Shown in pieces: positions 1-8,411 of a stretch of DNA of 20,203 nucleotides; position 1 is the first letter of the stretch, and every line of letters starts with the position of its first letter. The stretch comes from a virus, in IMG/VR virus record IMGVR_UViG_3300012924_000267, positions 1 to 20,203 of that record, one strand, 5' to 3'. Below the pieces are notes generated by a model. The model did no database searches. It was not told the DNA's origin and was given only the letters and a program-made list of their open reading frames with translations. A program made the position numbers and the translations under genes.

Positions 1-1803
1 GCGAAGGGCGACGTCGATCGCTCGACCACGGCCACGGTGGTCGCGGCCACGATGGGCGCCGGTCCGTCGGGCTTCGACATCACGGTCAACCCGCTCTACA
101 CCACGCGAAAGATCGCGCAGCCGCCGGCCTGCGAGATCTGGCGCACGATCGTCGCGCCCATCGCCGAGTCCCCGTTCTACCTGATCACGAGCGGTGATTC
201 GTCAGTCCTGTCGGGCAGCAACAAGTACATCGCGAACGACCCCACGGTGTTCCCGCTGCCGACGGTCCACGACGCGCTCGCGGACACGGCGATCACGATC
301 CTCCAGAGCAACCCCGAGAACGGGACGCTCCTCGAGTCACTGGCGCCGCCCGGCGCCACGATCGTGCTCGCATCGGACACCCGATTGTTCCTCGCGGGCG
401 TCGCAGGCGACCCCGACCGGATCTGGTACTCGAAGCAGCGCAACGCGTTCGAGGTCGCCGCGTTCCACGACGCGCTCGTGATCGATGTGCCCCGCGCCGG
501 CGGCGACATCACCGCGATCGCGTTCCTCAACGAGACGCTGATCGTGTTCCGTCAGTACGCGATCTACGCGTTCGCCGGCGACGGCCTCGACAACTTCGGC
601 GAGGGACAGAACTACGGTCCCGGCCGGATCCTGTCGCTCGACATCGGCGCCGTGTCGCAGGAGGCCGTGGCGCTCGGCCCGATGGGGCTGGTGTTCAAGA
701 GCTCGAAGGGCTGGCAGTTGCTCAACCGCGGCTGGGCGATCGACGACATCAGCGATGGCCCGTCCGCGTTCGACGCCGACACCGTGCAGGCGATCCACGT
801 CGTCGAGTCGCAGTTCCAGATCCGCATCCTGACCGACCAGCGGCTCATCGTCTGGGACTACCGCCCATCGGTGAACCAGTGGTGTGAATGGACCATCGCC
901 GGCGGCCTCGACGCGATCATCTGGAACGGGACCTACGCCTACCTCACGAGCTCGACCGCGATGCTCGAGCAGGCGGTGTTTGCAGGGGTTACCTACGGGC
1001 AGGACGTCGAGAGCACGTGGGTGAAGCTCAACGACCTCCAGGGCTACGGCCGCGTCGCGCAGATCATGATCTTGGGCGAGTTCCGCAGCGCGTTCCTGCT
1101 GCGCATCCGCGTCGCCTATGACTACCAGAGCGACGGCGCCGGCGGCTGGGTCTACACCGACGACTTCCCGTGGGACGCGAACCTCGGCTCCACGACCGTC
1201 GGCGGTCCGCTTCAGGTCAAGCACGGGCCGTCGCGGCAGCAGTGCCAGGCCATCAAGGTCCGCCTGACCGCAGTGTCGGAGGCGTTCCGCGCTGCGCTGC
1301 TCACTGCCGTCCTGCCGAACCCGGTGCAATGCCTCTCCGGTGGCAACTGGAACGCCGGACTCGCGCCGCTCGCGCCCTACCTCGGTGAGCGCGGCAACGT
1401 CGTGACGTTCACGTGCTCGTTCGATGCGATCGCCGCCGGCTCGTTCGTGATCGACGTCCGCGATCACCTGCGGTGGGACCAGGGCGCGCAGCGCTGGGTG
1501 GAGGCCCTCAACAACGTCGGGATCCGCGTGCAGAGCCGCACCGGATCTGCGCCGACGGTCGGCCAGATCGAGGCGGCGATCAGCGCCGGGTCTCTGCTGT
1601 GCTTCATCGTGAGCGCGGACGTGTCGCCGTCGAAGGTGCTCAACGCCACCGCGATGAACGGGACCACGACGAGCGGCCAGTTTTCGAGCGGCGCGTACGG
1701 GCCGCCGCTCAGCGAGGCGCTCAAGCTCACCGGCCTCGCGCTGCTGGTCGGGAGCCACCCCAACAAGCTGAACCAGCGGCTCCCCGCCGCGCAAAGGACG
1801 TAG
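1..1803 (+). CDS. Tail nozzle / DNA-stabilisation-like protein, 5' partial
   Basis: The reading frame is open from base 1, so the gene starts before the window; 600 codons are visible, ending in TAG. The protein is beta-rich with repeated Trp/Tyr-Gly blocks (IWYSKQRNAFE near residue 145, LIVFRQYAIYAF near 180, LIVWDYRPSVNQWCEW near 280), the texture of beta-propeller tail nozzle proteins of the P22 gp10 / T7 gp12 type. In podoviruses these plug the portal and join it to the tail needle or spikes. The position directly before ejection-type genes fits. The C-terminal 150 residues look different, more like an added receptor or capping domain. I recognise the fold by texture and context only, not by a diagnostic motif; a generic minor tail protein is the alternative. 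Confidence 0.6.
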   Translation, partial: AKGDVDRSTTATVVAATMGAGPSGFDITVNPLYTTRKIAQPPACEIWRTIVAPIAESPFYLITSGDSSVLSGSNKYIANDPTVFPLPTVHDALADTAITILQSNPENGTLLESLAPPGATIVLASDTRLFLAGVAGDPDRIWYSKQRNAFEVAAFHDALVIDVPRAGGDITAIAFLNETLIVFRQYAIYAFAGDGLDNFGEGQNYGPGRILSLDIGAVSQEAVALGPMGLVFKSSKGWQLLNRGWAIDDISDGPSAFDADTVQAIHVVESQFQIRILTDQRLIVWDYRPSVNQWCEWTIAGGLDAIIWNGTYAYLTSSTAMLEQAVFAGVTYGQDVESTWVKLNDLQGYGRVAQIMILGEFRSAFLLRIRVAYDYQSDGAGGWVYTDDFPWDANLGSTTVGGPLQVKHGPSRQQCQAIKVRLTAVSEAFRAALLTAVLPNPVQCLSGGNWNAGLAPLAPYLGERGNVVTFTCSFDAIAAGSFVIDVRDHLRWDQGAQRWVEALNNVGIRVQSRTGSAPTVGQIEAAISAGSLLCFIVSADVSPSKVLNATAMNGTTTSGQFSSGAYGPPLSEALKLTGLALLVGSHPNKLNQRLPAAQRT

Positions 1804-1812
1804 GAGCGCACC

Positions 1813-2736
1813 ATGGGATACGGCGATTACCTCTCAGGCCTTGCGCTCGGCGGCCCTCTCGGCGCGGTGGCGAATGGCCTATCCGGCGGCGCGGTCACGA
1901 ACGCGATCAGCGGCGCGATGAACAGCCCCGACGCCGAGCTCGAGGCGCAGCGCAAGCGGCAGCTCCAGCAGCAAGCGGGCGCGGCCGGCGGCTTCGCGGA
2001 CACCGCGCAGGGCAACTACAACAACATGACCGCGCAGGGTCAGCAATCGCTCGACGCGCTCCGCAAGCTCGCGAATGGCGAGAACTCGGTGTCGGCGCTG
2101 CAGCTCCGTCAAGGACTCGATCAGAACCTCGCGACGCAACGCTCGATGGCCGCGGGTGCGAACCCGCAGAACGCCGCGATGGCGGCGCGCAACGCCGCGA
2201 TGAACATGGGCCGATCGGCATACGGGATGACCGGCCAGCAGGCGGTCGCCGGTCTTCAGGAGCGTAACCAGGCCCAGCAGAACCTCGCGCAGCTGCTCGG
2301 CACGATGCGCGGGCAGGACGTCAACGCGGCGCTCGGCTCGCGCGGCAACGCGATCAACGGTTACGGCGCCGGTGCCTTCGGCCAGCAAGCGCCGTCGCTC
2401 GTGCAGCAGTACGGGCCCGCGGTCCAGTCACTCGGGCAGATGGCCGCGATGTCCGACGAGCGACTCAAGACGGGCATCAAGGACGGCGGCAAGGACGCGG
2501 ATCGCGCGATGGAGGGCCTGAAGGCCTACCGCTTCCGCTACAAGTCCGAGCGACACGGCAAGGGCGAGCGGCTCGGCGTGATGGCGCAGGGTCTGGAGAA
2601 GGCCGGGCTCGGCCACGCGGTGATCGAGACGCCCGAGGGCAAGGCGATCCACGCGGGTCATCTCGCGGCCAGCAACACCGCCATGGTGGCACGTCTCGCC
2701 GAGCGCCTCGGCAAGCTCGAGGGCAAGGCGAAGTAG
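1813..2736 (+). CDS. Internal virion/ejection-like protein with C-terminal S74-like autocleavage domain
   Basis: 307 aa, ATG start 9 bases after the previous stop, preceded by AGGAG at 1802-1806. Residues 1-60 begin with a small hydrophobic Gly/Ala segment; residues 40-210 are Gln/Ala/Asn-rich helix, as in T7 gp14-like ejection proteins. From residue 214 the protein changes to SDERLK, then a Tyr/Arg-rich segment, a GERLGVMAQGLE block near 251-262, and a helical tail. That order matches the intramolecular chaperone (peptidase S74) domain of phage spikes and fibres, where the Ser of SDxRLK and the Lys five residues later form the self-cleaving dyad; here these are S214 and K219. This suggests the last 94 residues fold as a chaperone and are released. 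The S74 match is good; the ejection role is inferred from composition and from the two following genes. A tail-tip protein is the alternative. Confidence 0.65.
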   Translation: MGYGDYLSGLALGGPLGAVANGLSGGAVTNAISGAMNSPDAELEAQRKRQLQQQAGAAGGFADTAQGNYNNMTAQGQQSLDALRKLANGENSVSALQLRQGLDQNLATQRSMAAGANPQNAAMAARNAAMNMGRSAYGMTGQQAVAGLQERNQAQQNLAQLLGTMRGQDVNAALGSRGNAINGYGAGAFGQQAPSLVQQYGPAVQSLGQMAAMSDERLKTGIKDGGKDADRAMEGLKAYRFRYKSERHGKGERLGVMAQGLEKAGLGHAVIETPEGKAIHAGHLAASNTAMVARLAERLGKLEGKAK

Positions 2737-2737
2737 C

Positions 2738-4822
2738 ATGGCGCTGACCGACGACATCGCCGGCGCTGGGGCCATGCCCTGGTGGCAGCAGGCGTGGCCC
2801 GATGGGCCGCCCGGCATGGGCCCGGTCCCGCCGCCCGTTACGGACGAGCTCGCCGGCGCGCCGCCGGCGCCACCGCCGGTCGATGCCGCGCCGCCGCTGC
2901 CGTTCGCCGGGCCGCCGGGCCCGGAAGATCAGCCGCTCTCGATCCCGCCGCCTCCGGTCGATGCCGCGCCGCCGCTGCCCTACGGCGCGGAGCCCGTCGC
3001 ACAACCGCCGCCACCGGCGCCGGCGCCCGACGCGATCGCCGGAGGGATCGCGCCCGGAACGCCGCACGATGTCGCGCTCGACCAGGCGCAGCCAGCGCTC
3101 CCCGAGGAATACGAGACATCGCGCGAGCTCGCGGCCGACTACATGCGCGACCCGTACAAGGCGGCCGCCGCGCAGTACGACCTCGACAACCGGCGTCAGG
3201 ACTTCGTCGCGCAGCAACAGGCGAAGATCGACCTCGAAGACGCGAAGCAGCAGACCGCGAGCTACTTCAACTACCAGCAGGCCATGGCGCGGTCGCAGGC
3301 CGCGCGCGAGAAGCTCAACGCCGACAGCGATGCGATCGCGAATACAAGGCTCGACCGAGGCCGCTGGTTCAACAACCTCGACACGATCGGCCGCGCGGGC
3401 ACGTGGCTGGCCGCGCTCTCGGGCGGACTCGTCGCCGGCACCACCGGCGGCAACGGCCACAACCAGGCGATGGACTGGATCGACAAGCAGGTCAGCGCCG
3501 ATGTCGATGCCCAGCAGGCCGACCTCCGCAACCGCGGCACCGAGCTGACGCGCAAGCAGGGCCTCATCAATGACCAGTCCGCCGCTGATGCCGACCTCTA
3601 TCACCAGGCCGAGGTCATGCGGCTCGCGGGCTACAAGCGCGCGCTCGCCAGCCTCCAGACCCAGCAGCAGCAGTTCGACCCGCGCACCACGCGCTCGCTC
3701 GGCATCGCCCAAGTCATGAACGGCGTCGCTGGACGGATCCAGCAAGTCCAGGACGCCTATCAGAAGGCCGACCTAGACAATCAGATCAAGCAGGGCGAGT
3801 ACAACATCAAGGTCGGCGAGCTCGGCGTGAAGCAAGGCGAGCTCGATCTGAAGAAGCGCGAGCTCGCGCTCAAGCAGGCCGGCGGCGGCAAGGACGTCCT
3901 CCAGCCGCGCGAACTCCAGGCGCTCTACAAGTCGCAGGGCATCGACATCCCTCTTCCGCCCAAGCCGATGACCCTCGCGGATCACGTGAAGCTCATGGAA
4001 GCGGTCGGCAAGGGTCGCGAGGCGCAGTCGTCCGAGGCCTCAACCACCGTGCAGGGCCCCGACGGTCATCCACTCACCGACGACAAGGGTGCGGTGATTC
4101 GCCTCCCAGCGGAGGAGACCGCGAAGATCAACGACAACATCACGCAGACGCAGGACTTCGTCAACGTGCTCGGCGAGGCGCGCCGCATGCTCGCGAATGA
4201 CCCATCGTCGATCGATCGCCAAACGTGGGCGAGCATTACGACGAAGTTCGAAAAGGCGAAGATGAACTTCATCAAATCGATGGGCGCGAACCCGTCGAGC
4301 CGAGAGATGCAGGCCGTTGAGGAGCTGTTCGGTCCGAACTTCGAGAACTACAAGGACCGGCTGCTGAACAAGCGCACCGGGCTTCGCCGCATCGACGACA
4401 TGATCGACTCGGCGAAGGACGACGTCACCATCGCGCTGCGGCAGAAGGCTCGCTATCGCGGCGCGCCCGTCATCACGGACACGTCGCGGCCACCGGGACA
4501 CGTCGAGACGCTCGATGAGCGCGAACTCAACACGCTGCTCTCATCGCCGACCGGCGGAGTCGGCGCTGGCCTGGACGTCTCGCAGCTGGCTCAGACCGCG
4601 AGCCGCGGCGGGCTGACCGATGACCAGCAGCTGCTCCTGAACGACCTCGCGCGCCAGCTCGGCAACACAGAGCCAGCCGGCCGCGCTCATGCATTCGACC
4701 AGCTCAACAAGGCCCTCATGAACTCGGAAACGCCGGCGGTCCGCAGCGAGGCAGCAAAGATCCTTTCGAGCCACGGCTATCGACCGAAGGGCCCGCAGAT
4801 CGGCCCGCCAGGGGACCAGTAA
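2738..4822 (+). CDS. Large helical internal virion (DNA ejection) protein candidate
   Basis: 694 aa, ATG one base after the previous stop, so translationally coupled. Residues 1-110 are Pro/Ala-rich and disordered, with an 11-residue unit PPPVDAAPPLP repeated twice. Residues 125-340 are long charged helices rich in Gln, Ala and Arg, broken near residue 222 by a hydrophobic Gly-rich stretch (TWLAALSGGLVAGTTGG) that could insert in or cross a membrane. Residues 340-385 contain Lys/Glu/Leu heptad-like repeats. The C-terminal third is mixed helical. No enzyme motif is visible. Size, low complexity, helix content and place in the late operon match podoviral ejectosome proteins (T7 gp15, P22 gp16/gp20 type), which leave the capsid and line a channel through the host envelope. 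Assignment is by context and composition. Confidence 0.55.
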   Translation: MALTDDIAGAGAMPWWQQAWPDGPPGMGPVPPPVTDELAGAPPAPPPVDAAPPLPFAGPPGPEDQPLSIPPPPVDAAPPLPYGAEPVAQPPPPAPAPDAIAGGIAPGTPHDVALDQAQPALPEEYETSRELAADYMRDPYKAAAAQYDLDNRRQDFVAQQQAKIDLEDAKQQTASYFNYQQAMARSQAAREKLNADSDAIANTRLDRGRWFNNLDTIGRAGTWLAALSGGLVAGTTGGNGHNQAMDWIDKQVSADVDAQQADLRNRGTELTRKQGLINDQSAADADLYHQAEVMRLAGYKRALASLQTQQQQFDPRTTRSLGIAQVMNGVAGRIQQVQDAYQKADLDNQIKQGEYNIKVGELGVKQGELDLKKRELALKQAGGGKDVLQPRELQALYKSQGIDIPLPPKPMTLADHVKLMEAVGKGREAQSSEASTTVQGPDGHPLTDDKGAVIRLPAEETAKINDNITQTQDFVNVLGEARRMLANDPSSIDRQTWASITTKFEKAKMNFIKSMGANPSSREMQAVEELFGPNFENYKDRLLNKRTGLRRIDDMIDSAKDDVTIALRQKARYRGAPVITDTSRPPGHVETLDERELNTLLSSPTGGVGAGLDVSQLAQTASRGGLTDDQQLLLNDLARQLGNTEPAGRAHAFDQLNKALMNSETPAVRSEAAKILSSHGYRPKGPQIGPPGDQ
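2876..2979 (+). repeat. In-frame 26-bp direct repeat in proline-rich leader
   Basis: A 26-bp unit at 2876-2901 recurs exactly at 2954-2979, 78 bp later, so the reading frame is kept. It encodes PPPVDAAPPLP twice in the disordered N-terminus of the 694-aa virion protein. It looks like a local tandem duplication of a linker rather than a binding site. Confidence 0.8.
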
Positions 4823-7038
4823 TGGGCGACACGGTCACATTGACGAGCCCCGAGGGCGAGCGTGTCGACGTCCCGCAGGCGGATGTTCCGACGTATCTCG
4901 GTCGCCGCTTCACTGTCGAGACGCCGGATCAGCAGCTCTCGGCGGTGAGGTCCAACATCCGCGAAAAGGAGTACGGCGGCGCGGCTGGCAAGCTCGCGAC
5001 CGCCGGCATCAGCGCGCTTGGAACGGCCACGTTCGGCGCCTCGGATGCGGGGCTCAGCGCGCTCGGGATCGATGAGGCGGCGGACACGCTGCGCGCCGTG
5101 AACCCCACGAGCAGCACGATCGGCACGGTCGGCGGCGCCATCATCCCATTCGCGGGTCAGCTCGCCGGCGCTGCACGTCTCGGCAAGGCGGCCGCGATCG
5201 GCGAGGACGCGCTGACCGCCGAGCGCGCGGCATCGGGCCTGTCCTCGAAGTTCCTGCTGGGCGGCGAGACCACCGGCGGGGTCGGCAGCGTCGAGCGCGG
5301 CCTCGGGCGCGCCGGCAAGGCGCTCGACAGCAGCGCGGTCGCCGGCGATGCCGCGCGCGCCGCGCCGGACCTGGCCGGGCTCGACATCAAGGGACTCGAT
5401 GCCGCGCACGAGACCGAGGTCGGCGAGCTCGCCACGCAGCAGGGCGCCGCCCGCGCGAAGGCGGTCGGGGATGCCACGGCCTACCGCCAGGCGGTCCGCG
5501 AGGCCAATCCGTGGCTCGTGATCGACGAGGGCGAGGGCTCGGCGGCGCTCACCAAGAGCAACAAGACGCTGCGCGCCGCGCTCGATGACCCTCGCGGGCT
5601 CGCCGAGAACCCCCGCTCGCTGCTCAAGCCGCTCCGCCAGCAGGAGGACGCGCTTGCGGCCGCGCTCGAGGACCGCACCGCCATCACCGCGAAGCTATCC
5701 GAGACGAACAGCAAGCTCGCCGCCGGGCTGGAGCAGGACCTCGCGGAGTCTGGCCCCTTCGTCAAGGAGCTCGAGCTCTCGGGCAAGACGGCCAAGCGCT
5801 ACGGCAGCTACGCCGGCGTGAAGGTCGGCAAGGGCGCGGTCACCGTGGCGCGCGACGACGCGCAGGGCTTCCTCGAGGCGCTCAAGGGCGGACAGGTCTC
5901 CGGCCAGAGCGAGGAGGCGCTCGGCAAGTTGCCCGAGCTGCTCGAGCGGAACCGCGCGCTCCAGGAGTCGATCACCGAATCGCTGGTCCCGAAGGCGGAG
6001 CTGACCTCGCCGCGCCTGCAGGCGATCAAGGACGCCAAGGCGGCACTCCAAATGCCGCTGGCGCCCAAGTCCCTCCCGCAGCAGATGCTCGAGGGCCACG
6101 TGTTCGGCGCGGCCACGGCGCTGGCGTCCCCGCTCGGACACTTCGCGCCGGTGATCGGCGCGAAGGCCTCGAAGCTCGTGGGGGACCTGGTGTTCGGCAA
6201 GCTCGGCAAGGACGTCGCGGCGACCGCGGCGCGCACCGCCGAGAACGCCAAGGCCTTCCTGGGGACCGCCGCGAAGTCCCCGCTGGTCCCCGTGCTGGCG
6301 ACCCGGGTCCTCGCGAACGCCGCGTTCGGCCCGCGTGACCCCAAGGCCCCGCAGCCGACGGACCTCGCCGGGCTCTACCACGCCCGCTCCGCCGAGCTCC
6401 GCGCGCAAACCGCCTACGACGAGACCGGGACCCCGCGGATCCGGCCCGAGGCGCGCCAGGCGATCGCCAAGCAGCTCGCGCCGATCGGCATGGTCTCGCC
6501 GGTGCTCGCCGACAAGATGGAGACCACGGCCGTCGCGCGGATCGAGTGGCTGGCCAGCCAGCTGCCGCGCCGCCCGGACATCGGCGGGATCCCGATCGGC
6601 GGCCCCGACCGCTGGAAGCCCAGCGAGCTCGACATGCGCTCGTTCGCCCGCAAGGTCGCCGCGGCCGAGCACCCCGAGGGCGTCGAGCACCGGCTCGCGC
6701 ACGGGACCATCACGCCCGAGGACGTCGCCGCCTACCACGCGGTCTACCCGGAGCGCGCCGCGCAGCTCAAGCAGATGGTCCTGGAGCAGCTCCCCGACCT
6801 GAAGCAGGCGCTGCCGTACCGCAACCGCCTCGCGCTCTCGATGTTCACCGGCATCGCGGTCGACCCCGCGCTCGAGCCGCGGATCCTCCGCGTGCTCCAG
6901 GGCAACTTCGCCGCCGAGCCGAACACGAACGGCGGCACGAGCCAGCCGACCGTCACCCCGAACCCGAGCTTCGGCTCGCTCCGCAAGTCCGTGGAGCAGC
7001 CGACGCCAGTGCAGCAGCAGGCCGCGGGTCGCAGCTGA
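4822..7038 (+). CDS. Large internal virion (DNA ejection) protein candidate
   Basis: 738 aa; the ATG shares one base with the previous TAA (TAATG), so it is coupled to the 694-aa gene. The N-terminal 50 residues (TLTSPEGERVDVPQADVPTY) look like a small soluble domain. Residues 55-130 have several Gly/Ala hydrophobic helices (AGISALGTATFGASDAGLSAL, IGTVGGAIIPFAGQLAG), and further amphipathic Ala-rich helices recur near 425-500. The middle is long Glu/Lys/Leu helix. The C-terminal 250 residues contain conserved-looking Pro/Trp motifs and a Gln-rich end. No transglycosylase or peptidase signature is seen. Together with the two genes before it, this makes a three-protein set like gp14-gp15-gp16 or gp7-gp20-gp16. 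A tape-measure role is less likely given the nozzle-like gene and the small downstream tail genes. Confidence 0.55.
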   Translation: MGDTVTLTSPEGERVDVPQADVPTYLGRRFTVETPDQQLSAVRSNIREKEYGGAAGKLATAGISALGTATFGASDAGLSALGIDEAADTLRAVNPTSSTIGTVGGAIIPFAGQLAGAARLGKAAAIGEDALTAERAASGLSSKFLLGGETTGGVGSVERGLGRAGKALDSSAVAGDAARAAPDLAGLDIKGLDAAHETEVGELATQQGAARAKAVGDATAYRQAVREANPWLVIDEGEGSAALTKSNKTLRAALDDPRGLAENPRSLLKPLRQQEDALAAALEDRTAITAKLSETNSKLAAGLEQDLAESGPFVKELELSGKTAKRYGSYAGVKVGKGAVTVARDDAQGFLEALKGGQVSGQSEEALGKLPELLERNRALQESITESLVPKAELTSPRLQAIKDAKAALQMPLAPKSLPQQMLEGHVFGAATALASPLGHFAPVIGAKASKLVGDLVFGKLGKDVAATAARTAENAKAFLGTAAKSPLVPVLATRVLANAAFGPRDPKAPQPTDLAGLYHARSAELRAQTAYDETGTPRIRPEARQAIAKQLAPIGMVSPVLADKMETTAVARIEWLASQLPRRPDIGGIPIGGPDRWKPSELDMRSFARKVAAAEHPEGVEHRLAHGTITPEDVAAYHAVYPERAAQLKQMVLEQLPDLKQALPYRNRLALSMFTGIAVDPALEPRILRVLQGNFAAEPNTNGGTSQPTVTPNPSFGSLRKSVEQPTPVQQQAAGRS

Positions 7039-7051
7039 GAGGAGAACTACT

Positions 7052-7561
7052 GTGGACAATTACAACAGAGCAGGATCCGGCGACCTGGATGCCATCAAGA
7101 GCGACGGCACCCTGGCGCCGAACGTCGAGGGCGTCGGATGCACGCTGACTGCGGGCACCTGGTACTTCCCGTTCGGATCGCAACTCTCGCCGACGCCAGC
7201 CGATACCGCGCTGATCGAAGGTCAGCTCGCATGGGCCGCCGCGGTCGCCGGTGCGATCACCGTCGAGTTCACGAACTTCCCCGCCAAGCGTGGTGGGCTG
7301 CCGATCGGCGCCCGCGTCGACGTCGCCGACAACGACGCGACGGCCGGGAACTGGATCCAGAGCAACCCATCCACCGCCCAGGTCGACGTGGTTGGCACCG
7401 GCAACACCGTCGCTGCGGCCACCGTCACCGCCGGCGGCACGAACGCCGGCGGTGCGATGTACTCGATGGGCAACGTCGGGGCGCGCCGCGGCCGCTTCAA
7501 GCTCGTCCTTACCGTCGGCGGGGTCGTTCGCAGCGCCATCCACGGGAAGGTCGGCGTGTAG
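7052..7561 (+). CDS. Probable small structural or tail protein
   Basis: 169 aa with a GTG start at 7052, chosen because GAGGAG lies 8 bases upstream (7039-7044) and no in-frame ATG gives a sensible N-terminus. The protein is Thr/Gly/Ala-rich beta sequence (AAATVTAGGTNAGGAMYSMG) with few charges, typical of phage tail or head decoration proteins. The central segment (VAGAITVEFTNFPAKRGG) resembles beta-sandwich tail proteins, but no family is recognised. It sits between the ejection-like genes and a probable adhesin and has GC content like its neighbours. Function is not known; virion protein is inferred from place and composition. Confidence 0.55.
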   Translation: MDNYNRAGSGDLDAIKSDGTLAPNVEGVGCTLTAGTWYFPFGSQLSPTPADTALIEGQLAWAAAVAGAITVEFTNFPAKRGGLPIGARVDVADNDATAGNWIQSNPSTAQVDVVGTGNTVAAATVTAGGTNAGGAMYSMGNVGARRGRFKLVLTVGGVVRSAIHGKVGV

Positions 7562-7563
7562 CT

Positions 7564-8409
7564 GTGATCGGCCACCGGATCGGCAAGCGAATCGGTCGCA
7601 CCTTCGGGAAGGCGATCGGTATCGGCGTCGACGAGCTCGGCGGTGGGGCGGCCAGCCCGATGGCGGGCGTCACCCGCGATGCGACGTCGGGCTGGTACAT
7701 GCCAGCGACCGCCGGCGAGTGGACGACGACGTTCAACGTCGCTGGCCTCTCCGGTAAGAGCGCGCTGTCGAGCTGGAACTTCGGCGCGCCGGCGAGCGGC
7801 AACGTCTCCGACCAGCTGGCGGCGGGCAACACGCTGACCGTCGCCGGCGCGTCGTGGCTGTACCAGCAGGCCGTTGCCGGCTGGGCCAACAAGGCAATGA
7901 CGTTGCCCGACGCGGCAGCGAACCACAACGCGCAGAACACCACGACGGTCCCCGACATCGCTACGACCTCGGGCCTGCTGCTCCTGTACATCCTCACGCC
8001 GGGCGCGATCCCCGCGGCGAGTCGCCGGATCCATCGCTTCGACTCGACCACCGGCGCCGTCTTCGGCGTTGCGGTCACGACTGGCGTGGCGCAGTGCACG
8101 ACGCAGGGCGCGGGCGGGACCACCGTCAATGGCGCGAGCAACATCTGCACGAACACCGTCCACATCGTCGCGCTCCAGGTCAACGTGACCACGCCGGGCG
8201 CGTTCGTGTTCACGGACCAGGACAAGATCGTCGGCACGGTCGGCACGTATGCCGGGCTCGCGGTCGGCGTCGGTTCGTCCGGCGGCACGTCGGCGGCCAT
8301 CGGCTACCTCTGGGGCGGTCTGCTGACCGGCGCGAACGCCGAGCTGACGAGCGCCCAGTTCAAGGCGCTGTTCCAGACGCTCACCCCTCTCACCATGTCG
8401 TGGAGCTGA
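7564..8409 (+). CDS. Probable tail fibre/adhesin, LamG-like beta-sandwich
   Basis: 281 aa. I place the start at GTG 7564, two bases after the previous stop; the frame stays open far upstream but that part overlaps the preceding gene. The N-terminus (IGHRIGKRIGRTFGKAIGIG) is basic and amphipathic and may be the virion-attachment peptide. The rest is a Thr/Ala/Gly/Asn-rich beta protein ending in a block (GYLWGGLLTGANAELTSAQF) that resembles the last strand and helix of concanavalin/LamG folds, where LT-x-A-Q-F/I-x-x-L is usual. Such domains bind glycans in phage receptor-binding proteins. The LamG call is by pattern only. Confidence 0.5.
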   Translation: MIGHRIGKRIGRTFGKAIGIGVDELGGGAASPMAGVTRDATSGWYMPATAGEWTTTFNVAGLSGKSALSSWNFGAPASGNVSDQLAAGNTLTVAGASWLYQQAVAGWANKAMTLPDAAANHNAQNTTTVPDIATTSGLLLLYILTPGAIPAASRRIHRFDSTTGAVFGVAVTTGVAQCTTQGAGGTTVNGASNICTNTVHIVALQVNVTTPGAFVFTDQDKIVGTVGTYAGLAVGVGSSGGTSAAIGYLWGGLLTGANAELTSAQFKALFQTLTPLTMSWS

Positions 8410-8411
8410 TC

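Noticed and set aside
337-1794. Long antisense ORF opposite the tail nozzle-like gene
   Set aside because: Arg/Ala/Asp-rich shadow typical of the complementary strand of a high-GC gene; no ribosome site or domain.
2477-3745. 422-codon antisense ORF opposite the ejection-type genes
   Set aside because: Extreme Arg/Gly composition and no motif; crosses a gene boundary on the other strand.
5695-7059. 454-codon antisense ORF
   Set aside because: GC-driven shadow; ends in meaningless Arg/Leu/Gly repeats.
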